DNA from: Thiosocius sp963759055 | GTDB taxonomy: Bacteria; Pseudomonadota; Gammaproteobacteria; Chromatiales; Chromatiaceae | Direction of reading: 5' to 3' | Length of the DNA: 64,000 nucleotides | Assembly: GCA_963759055.1 (NCBI GenBank) | Contig: CAVWYD010000032.1 | Location: 1-64,000, forward strand | Translations under genes and position numbers: made by a program | The notes under the pieces: model-generated | The model's input: only the letters and a program-made list of their open reading frames with translations | Told to the model about the DNA's origin: nothing | Databases searched by the model: none | Shown: positions 33,976-42,198 of the stretch, one piece after another | Numbering within the stretch: the first letter of the stretch is position 1 | How the letters are laid out: each line of letters starts with the position of its first letter

Positions 33976-34791
33976 TCAGTGGATGTCCTTCCACCACTCT
34001 TTCTTCATCAGATAGGCCAGCACGGTAAACACGAGCAGGAACAGGATTACCCAGACTCCCATGCTCTGACGCTCAAGTTTCATCGGCTCGGAGATATAGG
34101 CCAGGAATGTGGCCAGATCACGCGCAACCTGTTCATATTCGGCCGGCGTCAGGCTTCCTTGCTGTGACATTTCCAGGTGGTCGACCACCCGCTCGAGGCG
34201 AAAGCCCTCGCCCTGTTCCTTCACATAGGCATCGGCTGCCGCTTCGGTGTCGAACTCGGCAACCGTGTCGCCGTCATGATGAACCTCATACCTGTAGACC
34301 GGATTTTGGATGCCCTGCATCTCCCACAGAACATGCGGCATACCCACATTGGGGAAAACCGTGTTGTTCACACCCATGGGGCGTGACGCATCCACGTAGA
34401 AACCCTTGAGGTAGCTGTAGATCCAGTCGGCACCACCATGCCGGATACGTGCCGTCAGGGTGAGATCGGGGGCCGGAGCGCCAAACCAGCTGCCGGCTTC
34501 GGCTTCGGGCATGGCAATCGTCATCAGATCTCCAACCTTGGCATCGGTAAATATCAGGTTGTCCTTGATGTCATCCTCGGTCAGGCCGACCTTGGTGAAC
34601 AACTTGTAACGCACGTATTTGGCCGAATGACAGCCCATGCAATAGTTGACGAACAGCTTGGCGCCACGCTGGATGGCGGCCTCATTGCTGAGATCGATAT
34701 TCGCCTTCTGCAACTCGACACCGCCGCCACCGGCCGCCATGCCGGCAAGAGGCATCAAAGCCAATGTAACAACAGCGATCAGCTTCTTCAT
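33976..34791 (-). CDS. petC: Ubiquinol-cytochrome c reductase, cytochrome c1
   Basis: Cytochrome c1 passes electrons from the Rieske protein to soluble cytochrome c on the periplasmic side of complex bc1. The 271-residue protein has a signal peptide (to about residue 20), the haem site CMGCHS at about 51-56, and a C-terminal anchor helix (VWVILFLLVFTVLAYLM). An insertion of about 40 residues (VYRYEVHHDGDTVAEFDT and onward) breaks the haem domain before the segment leading to the anchor. ATG 34791 overlaps the petB stop as ATGA, which decides the start. Confidence 0.95.
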   Translation of the reverse strand: MKKLIAVVTLALMPLAGMAAGGGGVELQKANIDLSNEAAIQRGAKLFVNYCMGCHSAKYVRYKLFTKVGLTEDDIKDNLIFTDAKVGDLMTIAMPEAEAGSWFGAPAPDLTLTARIRHGGADWIYSYLKGFYVDASRPMGVNNTVFPNVGMPHVLWEMQGIQNPVYRYEVHHDGDTVAEFDTEAAADAYVKEQGEGFRLERVVDHLEMSQQGSLTPAEYEQVARDLATFLAYISEPMKLERQSMGVWVILFLLVFTVLAYLMKKEWWKDIH

Positions 34792-36008
34792 TTGGTTACC
34801 CTCTCCGGCACCGGCTTGGTCTTGTCCATCCTGCTGTACCACGGCATCAGCAGGAAGAATGCGAAATACAAAGCGGTGAAGATCTGTGCCAGCAGCGTCT
34901 TGGCCGGCGTCGATGCCTGCATACCCAACCAGGCCAGCATGACAAAGGTCACCACGAAGACCGCGACGGCTATCTTGAAAATCGGGCCCTTGTAACGGAT
35001 CGACTTGACCGGACTGCGATCCAGCCAGGGCAGGAAAAAGAACACGATGATCGCGCCAAACATCACCACCACCCCGGGGAACTGCGAGTTGAGCATCGGA
35101 GGGATGGCCCGCAGCATCGCGTAGTAAGGCGTGAAGTACCAGACCGGGGCAATGTGCTCAGGCGTTTTCAAAGGATTCGCCGGCTCGAAGTTCGGTGGCT
35201 CGAGGAACAGTCCGAAGAAATCAGGCGCGAAGAACACGATCGCGCTGAAGAAGATCAGGAACACCCCGATTCCGACTACATCCTTGACCGAGTAGTACGG
35301 GTGGAACGGAATTCCGTCTTTCGGGATACCGTTTTCATCCTTGTTCTTCTTGATCTCGATACCGTCTGGGTTGTTCGAGCCCACCTTGTGCAGTGCCACG
35401 ATGTGAATGAACACCAGCGCCACAAGAATGAAAGGCAACAGGAAGTGCAGCGCAAAGAAGCGGTTGAGTGTGGCATCCGAGATAACGTAGTCACCACGAA
35501 TCCAGATCGACAGGGGCTCACCGATGCCGAACGGCACGGCAGCAAACAGGTTGACGATCACCTGGGCCCCCCAGTACGACATCTGACCCCAGGGCAGCAG
35601 ATAACCCATGAATGCCGTCGCCATCATGGCCACGTAGATGATCACACCGATAATCCACAGCAGCTCGCGCGGCCGGCGATGCGATCCGTAGATCAGGGCG
35701 CGGAACATGTGCAGATAGACCACCAGGAAGAACGCCGAGGCGCCAGTCGAATGCAGATAGCGCAGCAGCCAGCCATAGTCCACATCGCGCATGATGTATT
35801 CGACCGAGGCGAAGGCATCCTCGGCCGACGGCTTGTACATCATCGCCAGCCAGACCCCGGTCACAATCTGGAGTACCAGCACCAGCATCGCCAGCGAGCC
35901 AAAGAAGTACCAGAAGTTGAAGTTCTTGGGCGCGTAGTACTGCGCCAGATGCTCATTCCAGACCTTGGTGGCCGGGAAGCGCTCGTCAATCCAGTTCATG
36001 AAGCTCAT
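34788..36008 (-). CDS. petB: Ubiquinol-cytochrome c reductase, cytochrome b
   Basis: Cytochrome b holds the two haems b and both quinone sites of complex bc1. The 406-residue protein has eight predicted membrane helices. Haem ligands are in helices II and IV (YLHSTGASAFFLVVYLHMF, then HFLLPFILVALVFIHIV). The Qo-site motif that is PEWY in most bc1 complexes reads PVWY here (about residues 290-293, PEHIAPVWYFTPYYA). The helix after the Qo site and the C-terminal helices are normal. It overlaps petA and petC by four bases at either end, so the operon is tightly coupled. Confidence 0.96.
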   Translation of the reverse strand: MSFMNWIDERFPATKVWNEHLAQYYAPKNFNFWYFFGSLAMLVLVLQIVTGVWLAMMYKPSAEDAFASVEYIMRDVDYGWLLRYLHSTGASAFFLVVYLHMFRALIYGSHRRPRELLWIIGVIIYVAMMATAFMGYLLPWGQMSYWGAQVIVNLFAAVPFGIGEPLSIWIRGDYVISDATLNRFFALHFLLPFILVALVFIHIVALHKVGSNNPDGIEIKKNKDENGIPKDGIPFHPYYSVKDVVGIGVFLIFFSAIVFFAPDFFGLFLEPPNFEPANPLKTPEHIAPVWYFTPYYAMLRAIPPMLNSQFPGVVVMFGAIIVFFFLPWLDRSPVKSIRYKGPIFKIAVAVFVVTFVMLAWLGMQASTPAKTLLAQIFTALYFAFFLLMPWYSRMDKTKPVPERVTK

Positions 36009-36598
36009 GCGGCACCTCCGTCAACACCGATCAGGATGACATCGTCAGACAGATACTGGTGCGGCGGGACCACCAGATTGGTCGGCGCCGGGACGCCCTT
36101 GTACACGCGTCCAGCAAGATCGAAGTTGGAACCGTGGCAGGGGCAGAAAAAACCACCCTTCCAGTCCGGCCCGAGATCGGCCGGGGCCACTTCCGGGCGG
36201 AAGGTCGGCGAGCAACCCAGATGCGTGCAGATTCCGACCAGTACCGCAAACTCGGGCTTGATCGACCGGGTTGCGTTCTTGGCGTATGGGGGCTGTTGGG
36301 GCACGTCGGAATTCGGGTCGGCCAGCTTGCTGTCCAGGGTCTTCAGGTCAGCGATGTTCTGCTCGGTGCGGCGCACCACCCAGGTGACTTTGCCGCGCCA
36401 CTTCAGGCGTAGCAGAGCACCGGGCTCGAGTTTGCTGATATCCGCCTCTTCCGGAGCGCCCAGTGCCTTGGCACGCTCGGACGGCATCCAGGATGCGATA
36501 AAGGGCACGGCGACAAAACCGGCGCCCACCGCTCCGACGACAGCCGTGGAGGCGGTCAGGAAGCGGCGTTTCTTGAGGTCTACGCCTTCTGAACTCAT
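36005..36598 (-). CDS. petA: Ubiquinol-cytochrome c reductase, Rieske iron-sulfur subunit
   Basis: The Rieske subunit takes electrons from ubiquinol at the Qo site through a [2Fe-2S] cluster. The 197-residue protein has an N-terminal twin-arginine-like leader (KKRRFLTASTAVVG) that stays as an anchor. The cluster-binding boxes are CTHLGC and CPCHGS, separated by about 22 residues. ATG 36598 follows GGGAG at good spacing and gives the family's usual start; the open frame upstream to 36964 is read-through of noncoding DNA. It is the first gene of petABC. Confidence 0.96.
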   Translation of the reverse strand: MSSEGVDLKKRRFLTASTAVVGAVGAGFVAVPFIASWMPSERAKALGAPEEADISKLEPGALLRLKWRGKVTWVVRRTEQNIADLKTLDSKLADPNSDVPQQPPYAKNATRSIKPEFAVLVGICTHLGCSPTFRPEVAPADLGPDWKGGFFCPCHGSNFDLAGRVYKGVPAPTNLVVPPHQYLSDDVILIGVDGGAA

Positions 36599-36782
36599 TG
36601 AATGGACTCCCAAAGACCCAAAATAAGGGAAAAGATTCGCAGCCGATTCCGAATCGAAGCTTAAGAATATGCTGAATTTCCCTAATCGACCGATGATTGT
36701 CCAACATGGCGATTTCCCGGTCAAGGAAAGGGTATCTATGACAAGGATTGCGTGGGCCTGATGGTCACCGTTTCCAGGACAT

Positions 36783-37526
36783 TCAGACCGGATTGTCGAT
36801 GTCGATGAAGCGGTGCTGCAGCCCAAAGCGAGCGGCGAGTTCCTCACCCAGCGCCTGCACACCATAACGCTCGGTTGCATGGTGTCCCGCCGACAGATAA
36901 ACCACCCCGAGCTCCAGCGCCTCGTGCACTGTCTGCTCAGAGATCTCGCCGCTGATGAAGGCATCGAATCCGGCGGCCGCTGCCTGCGCGATCATCCCCT
37001 GCGCCGCCCCGGTACACCAGGCAAGCCGGCGCACCCGTGTTGTCGGTGAGCCGATCATCAGGGGGACGCGACCCAGCGAAGACTCAACCCTGGCGGCAAG
37101 ATCCGCGGCCTTCATGGGCTGGGTCAGATCCTGCCCCCAGAGCAGGCCGTCAGCCGGTGATCCGGCGTCCAGGCCGAGCCTTATCCCAAGCTGGCGGTTA
37201 TTGCCCAGCTCCGGGTGCGCATCGAGCGGCAGATGGTACGCCAGCAGACTGATGTCGTTGCCCAGCAGTGTCTTCACCCGGCGCCCCTTCATGCCGGTCA
37301 GGGGCGCCGGCTCACCGCGCCAGAAATAACCGTGATGCACCAGCAGCAGGTCTGCATCGGCTTCGACCGCGGCATCGACCAGGGCCTGGCTGGCGGTCAC
37401 CCCGGAGACGATGCTTCTGACCTCCGCCCCGCCCTCGACCTGCAAACCGTTGGGGCAGTAATCGTCGAAGGAATCGACGTCCAGGCGTTGATTGCAGTGC
37501 GCCACGATGTCTAGAAGCTTTGCCAT
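36783..37526 (-). CDS. Nif3-like dinuclear metal centre hexameric protein
   Basis: This belongs to the YbgI/Nif3 family, cytosolic ring-shaped proteins with two metals per subunit. The true reaction is uncertain; some members are annotated as type 2 GTP cyclohydrolase I. The 247 residues include the metal-site motifs LLVHHGYFWRGEP (about residue 62), AYHLPLDAHPELGNN (about 95) and SAGHHATERYG (about 215), plus SGEISEQTVHEA. Length is normal for the short family form. It is divergent from degS, with 40 bases between, and lies upstream of petA on the same strand. Confidence 0.92.
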   Translation of the reverse strand: MAKLLDIVAHCNQRLDVDSFDDYCPNGLQVEGGAEVRSIVSGVTASQALVDAAVEADADLLLVHHGYFWRGEPAPLTGMKGRRVKTLLGNDISLLAYHLPLDAHPELGNNRQLGIRLGLDAGSPADGLLWGQDLTQPMKAADLAARVESSLGRVPLMIGSPTTRVRRLAWCTGAAQGMIAQAAAAGFDAFISGEISEQTVHEALELGVVYLSAGHHATERYGVQALGEELAARFGLQHRFIDIDNPV

Positions 37527-37566
37527 GGGTGCCTCGTGTCAGCAGCGGGGATCGGCGTGATAGTGT

Positions 37567-38715
37567 ATGCGCATGAAGTGGTATCGTGCATTCAACTTCC
37601 TGTTCACCTCCGTCGCAACCGGGCTGGCCGCCGCTTTCCTGGTCCTGCTGTTGCGCCCCGACCTTGCCGGCAGAGAGGCGCCCCCCGCGTCCAAACCGGT
37701 ATTACTCGAACGCACCGGCGGACCGGTCTCATACGCCGATGCCGTGCAGCGCGCCGCACCTTCCGTGGTCAACGTTTTTGCCATCAAGGTCACCCGTGAG
37801 AAGCGTCATCCGATATTCGACGACCCTGTTTTCAAACGTTTTTTTGGCGACCAGGCCACAAGACCCCGGATCAAGCGGGAGAACAGTCTCGGCTCGGGCG
37901 TGATCGTCGACGGCAACGGTTATGTGCTGACCAACAACCACGTGATCGACGCCGCCAGCGAGATCAATGTGGTGCTGGACGATGGCCGCAGCCTGCCGGC
38001 ACGGGTGGTGGGAACCGATCCGGAGACCGATATCGCCGTATTGCAGGCTGCCGGCAGCAAACTCCCTGTCGCCAGCCTCGGCAGGTCGGAGCCGATGCAG
38101 GTGGGCGACGTGGTCATGGCCATCGGCAACCCCTTCGGGGTCGGCCAGACGGTCACCATGGGTATCGTCAGCGCCACCGGACGTAACCAGCTCGGTATCA
38201 CCGACTTCGAAAATTTCATTCAGACCGACGCGGCAATCAATCCGGGTAATTCAGGCGGTGCCCTGATCAATCCGCTCGGCGAGGTGGTCGGCATCAACAC
38301 CGCCATCTTTTCCGAAAGCGGCGGCTCGCATGGTATCGGCTTCGCCATCCCGATCCAGCTCGCCGAAGAGGTGATGAGGCAGATTATCGAGCACGGACAC
38401 GTGATCCGTGGCTGGCTGGGAATTACCGGACAAGACCTCACCCCGGTGCTGGCCGAGTCGCTCGGCATAGAGTTCCGCAACGGCGTCCTGATCTCCGGCG
38501 TACTCGACGACGGTCCTGCTGACCAGGCCGGACTCAAGCCCGGCGACCTGATCACAAAGATCGACCGGTTGGCGATAGGCGGATCACCGAAGATGCTGCA
38601 GATGATTGCCGCCAAGCCTCCAGGCAGCCCGCTCACCATCACGCTCGTCCGCGACGGGAGCGAACTGGAACAGATAGCCATTGTCGGCGAGCGTCCGTCC
38701 ATTTCCGGACGTTGA
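37567..38715 (+). CDS. degS: Site-1 periplasmic serine protease DegS/AlgW
   Basis: DegS senses unfolded outer-membrane proteins and starts cleavage of the anti-sigma factor of sigma-E. The 382-residue protein has a membrane anchor (about 10-30) and a trypsin-like domain. The triad is NNHVID (about residue 120), ETDIAVLQ (about 155) and NPGNSGGAL (about 225). One C-terminal PDZ domain (about 275-370) follows. A single PDZ and an uncleaved anchor separate it from DegP/DegQ. The first ATG (37567) has a second in-frame ATG six bases later; either gives the same anchor. Confidence 0.93.
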   Translation: MRMKWYRAFNFLFTSVATGLAAAFLVLLLRPDLAGREAPPASKPVLLERTGGPVSYADAVQRAAPSVVNVFAIKVTREKRHPIFDDPVFKRFFGDQATRPRIKRENSLGSGVIVDGNGYVLTNNHVIDAASEINVVLDDGRSLPARVVGTDPETDIAVLQAAGSKLPVASLGRSEPMQVGDVVMAIGNPFGVGQTVTMGIVSATGRNQLGITDFENFIQTDAAINPGNSGGALINPLGEVVGINTAIFSESGGSHGIGFAIPIQLAEEVMRQIIEHGHVIRGWLGITGQDLTPVLAESLGIEFRNGVLISGVLDDGPADQAGLKPGDLITKIDRLAIGGSPKMLQMIAAKPPGSPLTITLVRDGSELEQIAIVGERPSISGR

Positions 38716-38778
38716 GCTCTGCAGGAACGCGTGTCCGGAAGGGGCCACGACCGGTTACAAAACAGGGATCTGATCGCA

Positions 38779-39066
38779 ATGGGTATCTTCGAATTTTTCC
38801 GCCGCCCCGGTGCCGACCGCGACAAGATCGCTATCGAGATCGATCTGGCTGCGGGCGTCCTGGAGGAATGTCCGGTATGCCGCGGCATTTCGGACAAGCT
38901 GCGCGACGACCGGCTACCGGCCGCCGATCTGGAAGCCCATCAACGCTTCGACAGGAACGACCCAAGTATCGCCGCGTTCCAGGGCGATCGCGACGACCTG
39001 TTACGAAGACTGCGAAGCGTACGCAAGGCGTTCAACTACCACTGCACCTGTATGGATGCCGGATAA
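38779..39066 (+). CDS. Small CxxC-containing protein of unknown function
   Basis: This 95-residue cytosolic protein follows degS by 63 bases. It starts MGIFEFFRRPGADRDKIA and contains CPVC (about residue 38) and CTC near the C terminus (YHCTCMDAG), so it could bind a metal. The middle is charged and probably helical. I do not recognise a named family. ATG 38779 was chosen over 38731 because the added upstream residues look untranslated. It may be co-transcribed with degS. Confidence 0.55.
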   Translation: MGIFEFFRRPGADRDKIAIEIDLAAGVLEECPVCRGISDKLRDDRLPAADLEAHQRFDRNDPSIAAFQGDRDDLLRRLRSVRKAFNYHCTCMDAG

Positions 39067-39078
39067 ACGGACAAAAAT

Positions 39079-39327
39079 ATGCGCTTTATTAACCACAAGA
39101 ACCGGTCGCAACACCGCCGCGGCATTCTCCTTTGTTGCGTCCTCACATTCACCGCCGGTCTGGGTTCTGCCCAGCCGCCGGGCGATCAACAGAGACTTGC
39201 AGACCTGCAGGCCGATTGCCGGATCGAGGGAGAGGCCGGCGGGCTCAGCGGAACCGACCTGGATCAATTCGTCGAGGAATGCGTGGCCGACCTGCTGTCG
39301 GTGAAATTGAGCAATACCGAGGAATAG
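39079..39327 (+). CDS. Small secreted protein of unknown function
   Basis: This 82-residue protein begins 12 bases after the previous gene. It has a basic N terminus and a hydrophobic segment (RGILLCCVLTFTAGLGSAQ) that looks like a signal peptide cleaved after SAQ. The mature part is about 50 residues, acidic, with two cysteines (ADCRIEG, EECVADLL) that could form a disulfide. No family is recognised. The short spacing suggests an operon with the CxxC protein. Confidence 0.5.
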   Translation: MRFINHKNRSQHRRGILLCCVLTFTAGLGSAQPPGDQQRLADLQADCRIEGEAGGLSGTDLDQFVEECVADLLSVKLSNTEE

Positions 39328-39364
39328 CCCGGTTCGGCGGCGCTGATCTGGATTCGGCGTTGGG

Positions 39365-39520
39365 AACGCAGAGAGCGCAGAGACTCAAAGGACACAGAGT
39401 TTCTTTTTTCCTGGTGTCGGACAGCGTCCCGGTCCGCAGCCATTTGGCGCAATGGGATCGCAGGAGCACTTACAAACCCGAGCCTTCTCTGTGCCCTCTG
39501 CGTCTTCGCGTCCTCTGCGT
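39365..39520. repeat. Dispersed inverted-repeat element, copy 2
   Basis: The left arm (39365-39399, AACGCAGAGAGCGCAGAGAC then TCAAAGGACACAGAG) and the right arm (39484-39520, CTTCTCTGTGCCCTCTGCGT and onward) are imperfect inverted repeats around an 84-base centre. The words AAAGGACACAGAG and GCAGAG are shared with the copies at 28806 and 42083. It lies between the small secreted protein gene and the 3' end of hisC. Confidence 0.75.
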
Positions 39521-39561
39521 CAAAAACTCAGTGCAAGAAACTGCTACACACGGCCAATCGA

Positions 39562-40662
39562 TCAGCTGTCCGCGCTGACGATCTGTGCCAGCGCCTCGAG
39601 CAGGGCGTCGTTCTCGGCCGGCGTCCCGACGGTCGGGCGCAGACAGTCATTCAACAGGGGATGTGCGCCGTCGAGATTCTTGATCAGCACGCCATGCTCG
39701 CGCAGTCCCTGGAACCAGGATGCAGCCCTACCCGAAGGTGCACGCATGAGCAGAAAGTTCGCCTGCGAGGGGAACACCTCGACGCCCTTGAGCCGCGCAA
39801 TGGCCGCGGCAAGCCGGTCGCGCTCGGCACGGATACGTCGGGTTTGTTCATCGAATACCGCTTTATGGCTCAACGCGAATTCGGCACTGGCCTGAGTCAG
39901 CACATTGATGTTGTAGGGCAGCCGGACCTTGTCGAACTCGTCCAGCCAGGCGGCAGGCCCGGCAAGCAGACCCAGGCGCAGTCCGGCCAGACCCATCTTT
40001 GACACCGTGCGCATCACCACCAGGTTGTCGAACTCGCCCAGGCGGCCCATGAAGGTCGCATCGGTGAACGGGGCATAGGCCTCGTCGATGACCACCAGAC
40101 CGGGGGCAGCGCCGATGATGTCGGCGATCGCCCGCTCGTCGAACAGGTTGGCGGTCGGGTTGTTCGGGTACGCCAGGAAAACGACCGCCGGCTGATGCTC
40201 GTGCATCGCCTGCAGCAACGCGGGGAGATCGAGACTGAAATCATCCGCCTTGAGCGGCACCCCGACGTAAGTCATGCCGCAGAAGGTCGCAATCAGTCGG
40301 TACATGACGAAACCGGGGTCGACCGACAAAACGCAGCGCGAGGGCCCGGAAAGGCTCATCGCAATCATCTGGATCAGTTCGTCCGAACCGTTGCCCAGCA
40401 GCACGCGCATTCCGGCCGGGACTGCCATTGCCTCGACCAGACGCTCGCTCAGCGCCTGCGCAGCCGGGTCCGGATAGCGGTTGACATCCGTGCTGCGCAG
40501 CAACTCGACCCAGGAATCGCGCAGTTCTTCAGGCCAGGTGTAGGGATTTTCCATGGCATCCAGCTTGATCAACCCGGTCGCAGACTGCACATGATAGGCG
40601 GCCAGCGAGCGGATCTCGGGGCGCACCCAATGTGAGACCAAGGTATCGATGTCGCTATTCAT
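39562..40662 (-). CDS. hisC: Histidinol-phosphate aminotransferase
   Basis: HisC is a PLP enzyme that converts imidazole-acetol phosphate to histidinol phosphate. The 366-residue protein has the fold-I aminotransferase plan: LLGNGSDELIQMIAMSL near the cofactor phosphate, YPNNPTANL, VVIDEAYAPF with the PLP aspartate, and the Schiff-base lysine in TVSKMGLAGLRLG (about residue 220). The terminal arginine region (LRPTVGTPAEND) is present. It is the last gene of hisG-hisD-hisC, separated from hisD by a palindromic repeat. Confidence 0.95.
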   Translation of the reverse strand: MNSDIDTLVSHWVRPEIRSLAAYHVQSATGLIKLDAMENPYTWPEELRDSWVELLRSTDVNRYPDPAAQALSERLVEAMAVPAGMRVLLGNGSDELIQMIAMSLSGPSRCVLSVDPGFVMYRLIATFCGMTYVGVPLKADDFSLDLPALLQAMHEHQPAVVFLAYPNNPTANLFDERAIADIIGAAPGLVVIDEAYAPFTDATFMGRLGEFDNLVVMRTVSKMGLAGLRLGLLAGPAAWLDEFDKVRLPYNINVLTQASAEFALSHKAVFDEQTRRIRAERDRLAAAIARLKGVEVFPSQANFLLMRAPSGRAASWFQGLREHGVLIKNLDGAHPLLNDCLRPTVGTPAENDALLEALAQIVSADS

Positions 40663-40716
40663 TGTTCAGCAATCTCAACCCGCAAAACCCGTCCGGCTCT
40701 GCCAGTACGGTACATC

Positions 40717-40762
40717 GTAGGTCGGGCTGCGCCCGACACCCGGCAGGCACGGCCTGCCCTAC
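40717..40762. repeat. Cloverleaf-like extragenic palindrome between hisD and hisC
   Basis: GTAG (40717-40720) pairs with CTAC (40759-40762) and encloses two perfect hairpins, GTCGGGC-TGC-GCCCGAC and GGCAGGC-ACG-GCCTGCC. The hisD stop codon (complement of CTA, 40759-40761) lies within the closing stem. This looks like a member of a dispersed extragenic palindrome family; only this copy is in the window. Confidence 0.7.
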
Positions 40763-42060
40763 TCTTCGATCCGGTATTCGGCCGAACGCGCATGCGCCTC
40801 CAGTCCCTCGCCACGCGCCAGTATCGAGGCGGTCCGGCCGAGGGTTCGGGCGCCGGCGGCAGAGACCATGATCAGGCTCGAGCGCTTCTGGAAGTCATAG
40901 ACCCCAAGTGGCGAGCTGAAGCGCGCCGTGCGCGAGGTCGGCAAGACATGATTCGGCCCGGCGCAGTAATCGCCCAAAGGCTCCGAGGTATGGCGACCCA
41001 TGAAGATTGCACCGGCATGCTGGATCTTGCTGACATAGGCCTCCGGATCCGCCAGCGAGAGCTCAAGGTGTTCGGGCGCGATAAAATTGCCCACCTCTGC
41101 CGCCTGATCCAGATCCCTACAGACGATCAACGCACCTCGCGCCCGCAATGCCGTCTCGATGATCTCGCGCCGCTGCATGCCCGGCAGCAGTCTGTCGATG
41201 CTCTGCTCGACACGGGCCACGAAGTCCGCATCCGGACACAGCAGGATCGATTGCGCATCCTCGTCGTGCTCGGCCTGCGAAAACAGATCCATCGCGACCC
41301 AGTCCGGGTCGGTCCGACCGTCACAGATCACCAGGATCTCCGACGGTCCGGCGACCATGTCGATCCCTACCTGCCCGAACACGGTCCGCTTGGCGGTGGC
41401 GACGTAGATATTGCCTGGCCCCACAATCTTGTCGACCGCAGGGACTGACTCAGTGCCATAGGCGAGCGCGGCGACCGCCTGCGCTCCACCGACAGCGAAC
41501 ACGCGGTCGACCTCACACACATGGGCCGCGGCCAATACCAGCTCGTTGAGCGCGCCACCCGGGGTAGGCACCACCATGACCAACTCACGCACCCCGGCCA
41601 CCTTTGCCGGCAGTGCATTCATCAGCACCGAAGAGGGATAGGCCGCCTTGCCGCCCGGCACATACAGGCCCACCCGGTCCAGCGGTGTGATCTGCTGACC
41701 CAGCAAGGTGCCGTCTGCCTCGGTATAGGTCCAGCTTTCCATTTTCTGCCGCTGGGCATAGGCACGCACGCGTTCGGCGGCATGCTGCAGCGCCTCGCGC
41801 TGGTCGGCGGGGATGGTCTCCCAGGCCTGCTTCAGACGCGCCAGCGGGATCTCGAGATCGCCGGGCGACTTCGCCTCCCAGCCATCGAAACGAGTGGTGT
41901 AGTCAACCAGAGCCGCATCGCCACGCGCCCGGATCTCGGCGATAACCTCATGCACCACCTGATTGACGGCGCCGTCCGATACCGAATCCCAGGCCAGGAG
42001 GCCATCGAGCTGCTGCTGGAAATCCGCATCCGCGGTGTTCAGTTTTCGTATATCGGCCAT
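40759..42060 (-). CDS. hisD: Histidinol dehydrogenase
   Basis: HisD carries out the last two steps of histidine synthesis, oxidising histidinol to histidine with two NAD and a zinc ion. The 433-residue length is typical. Motifs are VGLYVPGGKAAYPSSVLMNA, VDKIVGPGNIYVATAKR, DMVAGPSEILVI, LFSQAEHDEDAQSILL with the zinc and catalytic region (about residues 255-265), and APEHLELS. The stop codon lies inside the cloverleaf repeat. The gap to the upstream hisG is filled by another repeat (42083-42194), which is unusual inside an operon. Confidence 0.96.
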   Translation of the reverse strand: MADIRKLNTADADFQQQLDGLLAWDSVSDGAVNQVVHEVIAEIRARGDAALVDYTTRFDGWEAKSPGDLEIPLARLKQAWETIPADQREALQHAAERVRAYAQRQKMESWTYTEADGTLLGQQITPLDRVGLYVPGGKAAYPSSVLMNALPAKVAGVRELVMVVPTPGGALNELVLAAAHVCEVDRVFAVGGAQAVAALAYGTESVPAVDKIVGPGNIYVATAKRTVFGQVGIDMVAGPSEILVICDGRTDPDWVAMDLFSQAEHDEDAQSILLCPDADFVARVEQSIDRLLPGMQRREIIETALRARGALIVCRDLDQAAEVGNFIAPEHLELSLADPEAYVSKIQHAGAIFMGRHTSEPLGDYCAGPNHVLPTSRTARFSSPLGVYDFQKRSSLIMVSAAGARTLGRTASILARGEGLEAHARSAEYRIEE

Positions 42061-42082
42061 TTCTCAGACACCGAGTTGCAGG

Positions 42083-42194
42083 AACTCAAAGGACACGAAG
42101 TCACAAAGGACACAGAGAATATACCTATTCAGCGCAAAGGTTTGAACGCAACAAAACTCTGCGTACTCTGCGCTCTTTGCGTCCTTCGCGTTTC
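42083..42194. repeat. Dispersed inverted-repeat element, copy 3
   Basis: The left arm (42083-42117, AACTCAAAGGACACGAAGTC then ACAAAGGACACAGAG) pairs imperfectly with the right arm (42155-42194, AACTCTGCGTACTCTGCGC and onward, ending CGCGTTTC). The centre is about 37 bases. It lies between hisG and hisD, just four bases past the hisG stop, within what should be one transcript. Confidence 0.75.
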
Positions 42195-42198
42195 TTAT

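Noticed and set aside
35154..36626. A 490-codon plus-strand frame opposite petB and petA
   Set aside because: It is antisense to the cytochrome bc1 genes and has an unnatural charged composition.
36599..36964. Upstream extension of the Rieske frame to 36964
   Set aside because: The extra 122 residues overlap the Nif3-like gene's 3' end and noncoding DNA. The ATG at 36598 has a good ribosome site and the family's normal leader.
28806..42194. The dispersed inverted repeats as a CRISPR array
   Set aside because: The copies are single and far apart, lack regular spacers, and have no cas genes nearby.
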